This document shows positions 58,701 to 64,000 of a stretch of DNA of 64,000 nt, one piece after another. A program made the translations under genes and the position numbers. Source of the stretch: Amphimedon queenslandica (lineage: Eukaryota > Porifera > Demospongiae > Haplosclerida > Niphatidae); contig NW_003546290.1 in NCBI RefSeq assembly GCF_000090795.2, positions 219,350 to 283,349 on the forward strand, in the 5' to 3' direction. Each line of letters opens with the position of its first letter. Within the stretch, counting starts at the first letter, position 1. The notes under the pieces were generated by a model. That model made no database searches. It saw nothing but the letters and a program-made list of their open reading frames with translations, and was not told the origin of the DNA.

Positions 58701-61700
58701 TGTAATTTTCATGAGTGAGTAAAAACGATAAAATTGGCTCAGTGCCCACTAGTACTTGTAATGTTATAATAAATGAACTGATAACTAATAACTTGGGCCA
58801 AGCATTAGTTGTAAGTTGTGTATCATCACAAATAGAGGTAAATGAACTCAGCATCAACATGCATTTATAGTATTTCAGGGGCCAATAATTTGAGGATATG
58901 AGTATACAAAATGTACATGTACATGGTAGGAGTGAGATATGCCTAAGCTTTAACTGGTGAAAAGATTTTCCACAGATCAGCTGCAATGATAGAGAGCCTG
59001 GCAGTGCATAACATAATGGCAGTCCTATATGCTTCAAGTGCTAATATACATGTCACTACCATGGCTGAGGTGACTACCAAACTTTAAACAAAAAATCTGC
59101 CACAAATACATGTAACTGGATTACCAAAACTATTCTAACATGCATGTGCATGTAGTAAAAAAGGCCATTCTAAAACCCAACAATTACTATGCAGACGCTA
59201 TCGCCCAAGAGGCTCCTGTCATGCAGTTTCAGTGCTCTTGTACATGTACGTGTACATCAAATACCTGTCCATTATTAAGTAGTCACATGTTTAAAGAGTA
59301 ACACATCCAAAAATTTTTGATAAAGTGTTTTAATGCATGCATTAACAAACAAAAATATCCTTGACCCACGCAGCCTTTTTCACTGAGGAGGTTATTCAAT
59401 TAAGTATCTTTCAAAAAGTAAATACAATGTATCTTGTAAATGAACTTTGATTTCTCATATAAAAGTTCTTTAAAAGATTTGGGGTCATTAGTATCACAAT
59501 CAATATAATGTCAGTGCCATAATTATGAAAAAACTTCTAAAACATTGCTCAGAAAAGCTTAAATTCTGATCATTAAATCCACTTAGGAGACCTTTTTGGG
59601 TAAGACAAAAGAGGCACAGAGGAAGTTGCCTTTTGTATTCTAAAAATAGTAATGCCACTAGCTCTGCTAAAAGTTTCCCACCTACATTCCCAGTCTCCCA
59701 AGTACTGCATATGAGGTCAGTCAGATTGCAAAAAGAAGTACAGAGGTACAATAAAGAATTTGCATGCACGCATAATAACTTCACTAAATATTCTGCTCAT
59801 AAGTACTGAGAACTCCAAAAAGACACATACATGTACATGTACAGTTTATACTGTACTGTAATGAATATGCATTGTATATGCATACATGTACATGTACATG
59901 TACTTACTTTGAATCTTCTTCTTCTCTTTTTCTGTAGCTTTTAACTAATTTTCTATAAAAAAAGTTATGAAGCATTAGCATTAGTACATTGTATATGTAA
60001 GAATGATCAGCAGGTAATATTAGTATGCTAAACAGCGAATTCTCATACATGCTCAAATCAATTAAAATTAATTCTGCTAAATTATATTAATTTAACAAAA
60101 TTTTTGTTTTAATAGTTGATACATGTAGCAATTTGGCAAATTAAAACCTGCAATTTTAAATTACTATGCATATGACCACAAATTTGCTAAATTAAAATCC
60201 ACCAACCACCAAAAACTTAGCAATTTACAAAAATTTTCCCTCCAAAATCACCTGCTATGCGGTAATTATCATATTTCCTCAAATAAAAGCCCCAGCATCT
60301 AAGCAGAAAAAATTTTTTGGCCCATTAATGTCACAGATATGTGTAGACCCAAAAATCAATTTGGCGACTTTAATTCTTGTGATTTTACAGTTTTTGGGCT
60401 TTTTGAAAAACATTAATCATACAATGTAGATACAAATATTCACAAAATTTTTAAACTGTGAAATTAAATCCCGTGAAATATATACCACCTATATGGTCAT
60501 TCTTATATTGAAATTTGAATCTCAAAAAATAAAATAAAATTTATGTGGAATCTGAATTGTGACTCAATACAAAGGAGATTTCAAACGCCATAAAGGTATC
60601 TGGAAGGCACAAATAGCATTGTAAGTCTAGATTTGTGCCTTTATACTTAAATTTTATAGTGACCCCTGCATTTATTTGTACCCATGCAGCTTCTATTTGA
60701 GTCTTTAGATATGGGATAATAGCAAAGGGCATTCATTTAAGTAATGACAGTAAAATCCATCGAACACACAGAGTTATCAAGTATACATTTACATGTAAAT
60801 AGAAAATTGCCAGTTTGCAGTTCACGAAAAGGTTATGGTAATTAAGAAATTGTGACGTACATGTACAGTATAGTGCCTTTAAAAAAGCTACATTGTAAGT
60901 AGTCCACAGAAGCCCACAGGCCCATACTAGCTGCTTTACTTTGCTACTCTTTCTTGCTTCATGCCCAGAAAGTACTGCAGTTCCGCCTAGTCATATGGCT
61001 GTAGTAGCGAGCACTCATACATGTACATGTACATGTGTATATGCTAAAAAACCGTCAAAGGACTCGAGGAAGCTCCTCTGGGATGTCTGAGCTCTCTTTG
61101 TCAAACCATTGTACTCAGAAGTCTAATTTGGATATTCTTTTCTCCATTCTACCGTCAAACTACTGTGCATGTATTGTCTGCTGGAGACCATGTGTGCTAC
61201 TACTAATTACGCATTGCATTACGTAATTGAATTACGCATATGCAACAAACTACATATATATGTACCTATGCAAAAGTGAATAACCACACGCACATGTATT
61301 TGCTTCCTGTACTATACACATGCAAGTACAGCATAAATTTCTAAATACCAACTTTAAGAACTCTTTAACCCTTAAAAGCCTTCTAGCCCAGCAAAAATCA
61401 CAAGAAGTTGTATAGACAGTTAGACACACAATATGCACATGGTATGTGGTTACAGTGCATGTGAACTAATTTCTTTTTCGACAAGAAAACATGGCACAGA
61501 GTACCGTACATGATGAATGTATAACTACACAGTACATGTACTGTATTGCATATCTCAGACACTGCGACTGACCTTAGTTCCTTAGCGTAAACAGTCTCAG
61601 CATGAATACGGTCCTTGACAAAGCTACTAACTCTTCTAATGAATTCAATCTCATGATCTGTATGAGTACATATAGCCTCGTACTGATCCTAAAAGGGAGA

Positions 61701-62511
61701 CATGCCGTAAATAGCTAAAAACACACATGTAGCTGTCAATGGCAGAAATCCATTGCAAGAAATAAAATACATGTACAATACAAGAATTAAAATTGTATAA
61801 TTTACTTGCACTGTGAAACTAATACATGTCATTTGGGCTTTCAAACATGTAACAATTAATAAACTGTAACAAAAGAACAATGAAACAACTAAAATGTTTT
61901 CAAACATCAAATATACATGCAAATGTAAACCACGAGCAAATTAGTAATTTCTGTGCATTACACAAGATAATGTAACAACCAATCGTGTAATAAATGATTG
62001 AATATAATGAAGTGAAATGAAGAAGTGTAAATAAAGATCTATAATGAATGCTTTAAGAGAATGTAGACATCATACTAAAAGTTTGTTTGGCAACACAGCC
62101 ACTTTAGAAAGACAAAGAAATTACACTAAGCACACAAAGCAATGAAAGCATAGTCATTATCTATTTACCATCCACATTCAATATATACATGTACATGTAC
62201 AAGAAATGAGTGCATGAAATTTTGGTGACTTCAGCTTATGTTAGACATTTCCTATTATATATAGTTACATGTATTTACTCTTGTTACAACTAATGAATCA
62301 AAGTCAGAAACTGAGAATAACAATTACATAGGCCTTTTGATTTAAGCTAACATTTCCAATAGGCATATTAATCATATTGCAGCCAACAGCAATAGACAAA
62401 CCCACAATCCTTATACTTTCAAACATGCATCACATGAAGAACACCAAGTGCTTCCAAAAGAACAATGTAATGTACATAACTTACAATACCATGGGCCCCT
62501 GAAATATTCAT
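49777..62511 (-). CDS. Toca/CIP4/FBP17-type F-BAR, HR1 and SH3 protein
   Basis: The coding start is ATG 62511 in a 27-base exon (62511-62485, MNISGAHGI), then 61688-61573 (DQYEAICTHTDHEIEFI...ETVYAKELR), ~59952-59908 (KLVKSYRKREEEDSK), then TNDLAGQRELIAEYL and further F-BAR exons. Next come an HR1 region (FSHLPPEQRKKRLIKKIGEL and IYEQNPSLGDAQQVAQRL), a Lys-rich and acidic linker (EEWFSDDEDGG) and a C-terminal SH3 (IMVYDFEAQNEDELS, GDGWLRVRKGKDEGYVPQSY) ending VQKNS with TAA at 49777-49779. Toca proteins bend plasma membrane, bind CDC42 through HR1 and drive N-WASP/Arp2/3 actin assembly in endocytosis. The usual WGTELWDQ start is replaced by MNISGAHGIDQ. An acceptor-like TTTTAG before the first coding exon suggests an upstream 5' UTR exon. 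The ~6-kb F-BAR intron is full of repeats. Confidence 0.92.
50135..50158. repeat. (CA)12 microsatellite
   Basis: A pure CA dinucleotide run of about 24 bases in a Toca intron near the SH3 exons; a probable polymorphic marker. Confidence 0.95.
54162..54343. mobile_element. Worn copy of the 19512-19711 MITE family
   Basis: It shares the GTAAAATTTCGG/TTAGCAAATTT theme, TTTAACCTCCAAACCTCTTTTAGTCAA-type interior (as at 19650-19675) and the right end CCAAATTTTCTAGCTA. It lies in the long Toca intron; edges are approximate. Confidence 0.5.
55609..55735. repeat. Imperfect tandem duplication (~75-base period)
   Basis: Two copies of GTGTATCTACCTA-AA-AGGAAAATATCC followed by AGTAATGTGTGTCTATTAGAG differ at a few sites; non-coding, in the Toca intron. 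Confidence 0.75.
55965..56150 (+). mobile_element. Possible fossil fragment of a Ty3/Gypsy-like LTR retroelement
   Basis: A short conceptual peptide with MYWCSHRSRW, then CGQCDPTSKAKVPVQ, recalls the zinc-binding start of Ty3/Gypsy integrase. No LTRs or other domains were found nearby. It is a broken, isolated remnant if the assignment is correct, and old judging by its decay. Very tentative. Confidence 0.25.
56713..57169. mobile_element. TA-flanked MITE with 23-bp-class CCGTAATTCTTC ends
   Basis: The left end CCGTAATTCTTCTAAAATTT and the inverse of the right end CCGTAATTCTTCTAAAAATT match almost perfectly for ~23 bases. TA flanks both ends, as in Tc1/mariner relatives. The 457-base interior holds repeated CTAATTATTCGTTTT and no functional ORF; the local short ORFs on both strands fall inside the element. 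Confidence 0.8.
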
Positions 62512-64000
62512 TGGCTTCAAAATCTAAAAGAAAAGTCACTTTGTCCCTAATTCATTAGTGTGTATAGGTGCATACACATTAGTTATAAAGGTTACTATAA
62601 ACTTATTATCACATGCATCAAGGGGTTGCTTGTTCCTCCACAACTAGCATGTACACAAAAATTAATTCAGATTTAGAAGAACAGGTAGAAACTAACGAAT
62701 CTATCTACTTAATGCATACATTGTAAGTCAGCCAATGGAGAGAAGTACTGTTACAAGGTAACTAGGAAAACAGACTGAGCGTGGTTATTCAATCATGCCA
62801 ATTCTTGTGTAAATGAATACATGTACGCATGTGATGAATTTTTTGTCCTCAAAGTAAAAAAACCTTGTCAAATGGCATTTTTGGCACTCAGTGATGAACA
62901 ACAGGCTCTCATATTTGATACCATGATTCAAAGTACACCAAATGTACATGAACATATCAAAAAAGTAAAGCTACATGTACAATTGCATTTAATTAAATTT
63001 TAAATTCTGATAGCAAGTCAGTGCATGTGTGCAAAACCAATTAAATGTACTTAATCTTGTAAAGTAATAAAGTTGCATAATTTGCAATCCTGTATCATTC
63101 CTAAAAAGAGAACTCAACTCTCTTTGCTTTGCAACTAAACGCAATTTGAAGTTTTTCTGCCCTCACAATTTCGTTCTCAATGAATCTAGTGCCTTCAGCA
63201 GGCTATCACAGTCTGATTAGAGTTTATTATTTCACTTTCATTTGCATGTACATGTAGAAGAAGAATGTTCATGTGGTAGTTTTATTACTAGGAATGGTGA
63301 GCTAGAACTGAACCCAAATAACAGAGTAAACTATCAATGTAAGATCCAGTACATGCATGCATATTATTACCAGATCATTTTAACAAATGTGAAAGAAATT
63401 ACATGTATATGCATTTCTTGTGTTTTCGTTCCAATTTTAAAAGACAGGAAACAATTAAGGTCTACATTTATACACGTGTAGTCTCTAAAGAGTTTAAAAA
63501 TAACCCAAGGACTAAAGGGCCAAAAGGTAATTAAAATATTGAAGTTTAATACACTGTAAGCTAGTTCTGTACAGTGCACATGTATAATGACATGAACTGT
63601 GGTCATCATGTTTGTTTACATAAACTGCATAAGCTTGAGATAGCAATGCTTCAATATTGAAAATAGAATATCACAATTAATAATTTGCAACCCACTCATG
63701 CAAATAAAAACAAAAAATATATTGATACAAATTTACATGTACATTTACAATGTACATGCATGCATATCTACATGTACAAATACATATACATGTACATGTA
63801 TTATGCCAATATCTAATGACAAAACCTTAACTTCAAAACATACAGCATAAGCACATGCAAGTACAATACAATGTACTAGTAAATTATAAGTGACTAGATG
63901 CATGCATGTGCATAATAAAAAATAAACAGAGAGTAAATGTAGTTCCGATACACATTTATATACATGTACTGTAGGTATAACAATAATACATGTAATAATG
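62512..64000. other. Upstream region of Toca gene, repeat-rich
   Basis: I see no coding exon with splice and homology support. The region contains many TACATGTACATG-type units, especially 63730-63800, and AT-rich unique DNA. It presumably includes the Toca promoter and a 5' UTR exon that I could not place. Confidence 0.5.

Noticed and set aside
58669-59037. 122-residue minus-strand ORF
   Set aside because: Composed largely of translated ACATGTACATGT-type repeats (CTCTF, HCTC runs) and lies within the long Toca intron.
1-64000. CRISPR arrays, tRNA or rRNA genes
   Set aside because: No direct-repeat/spacer structure, cloverleaf with intact A/B boxes or rRNA core sequence was noticed; the window is animal nuclear DNA.

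Overview
The window is nuclear DNA of an animal, most likely a demosponge and plausibly Amphimedon queenslandica. This is inferred from four things. The gene set is metazoan (selenoprotein F, AP-3 mu, BCAR3/NSP, Toca/CIP4, VPS33A, CDC37). The genome is AT-rich and compact, with many introns of only 45-60 bases. There are large beta-helix plus multi-TM surface proteins of a kind expanded in sponges. The short palindromic repeat built on ACATGTACATGT is found throughout non-coding DNA. No species is proven from sequence alone. Spliced models below were built by hand from GT/AG sites, phase and homology remembered from known families.

Layout. 1-4 kb: the 3' end of a multi-TM protein (+) faces an intronless MFSD1-like transporter (-). 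4.4-8.7 kb: a four-exon macro-domain protein (-), with a 908-base near-perfect fold-back element in its first intron. 8.9-14.2 kb: a coiled-coil/LRR protein (-), then mitoribosomal protein S33 (-), whose first exon lies 2.6 kb upstream and shares a divergent promoter with an SLF2-like gene (+, 14.3-15.8 kb). 15.9-19.4 kb: VPS33A (-). 21.3-25.4 kb: UTP23 (+), carrying a Mutator-like MITE with a 9-bp target duplication. 25.9-30.7 kb: two secreted proteins (+) sharing an unrecognised ~78-residue Cys domain; the second has about twenty copies of a 21-residue acidic repeat. 31.8-35.2 kb: a complete beta-helix plus multi-TM protein (+) related to the gene at the left edge. 36.6-38.1 kb: selenoprotein F (+) with an in-frame UGA and a SECIS hairpin. 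38.4-43.1 kb: AP-3 mu (-), divergent from CDC37 (+, 43.3-44.4 kb). 44.6-49.2 kb: a SAM-SH2-RasGEF-like NSP/BCAR3 protein (-) whose SH2 domain lacks the phosphotyrosine-binding arginine. 49.8-62.5 kb: a Toca/CIP4 F-BAR-HR1-SH3 protein (-) with long, repeat-filled introns.

Several genes serve endolysosomal and actin trafficking (VPS33A, AP-3 mu, Toca/CIP4, MFSD1-like), but they are unlinked housekeeping genes and not an operon-like system. The most novel content is the pair of secreted acidic-repeat proteins, the FLVR-less SH2 protein, the selenoprotein, and a varied collection of short non-autonomous DNA transposons, several with intact target-site duplications.
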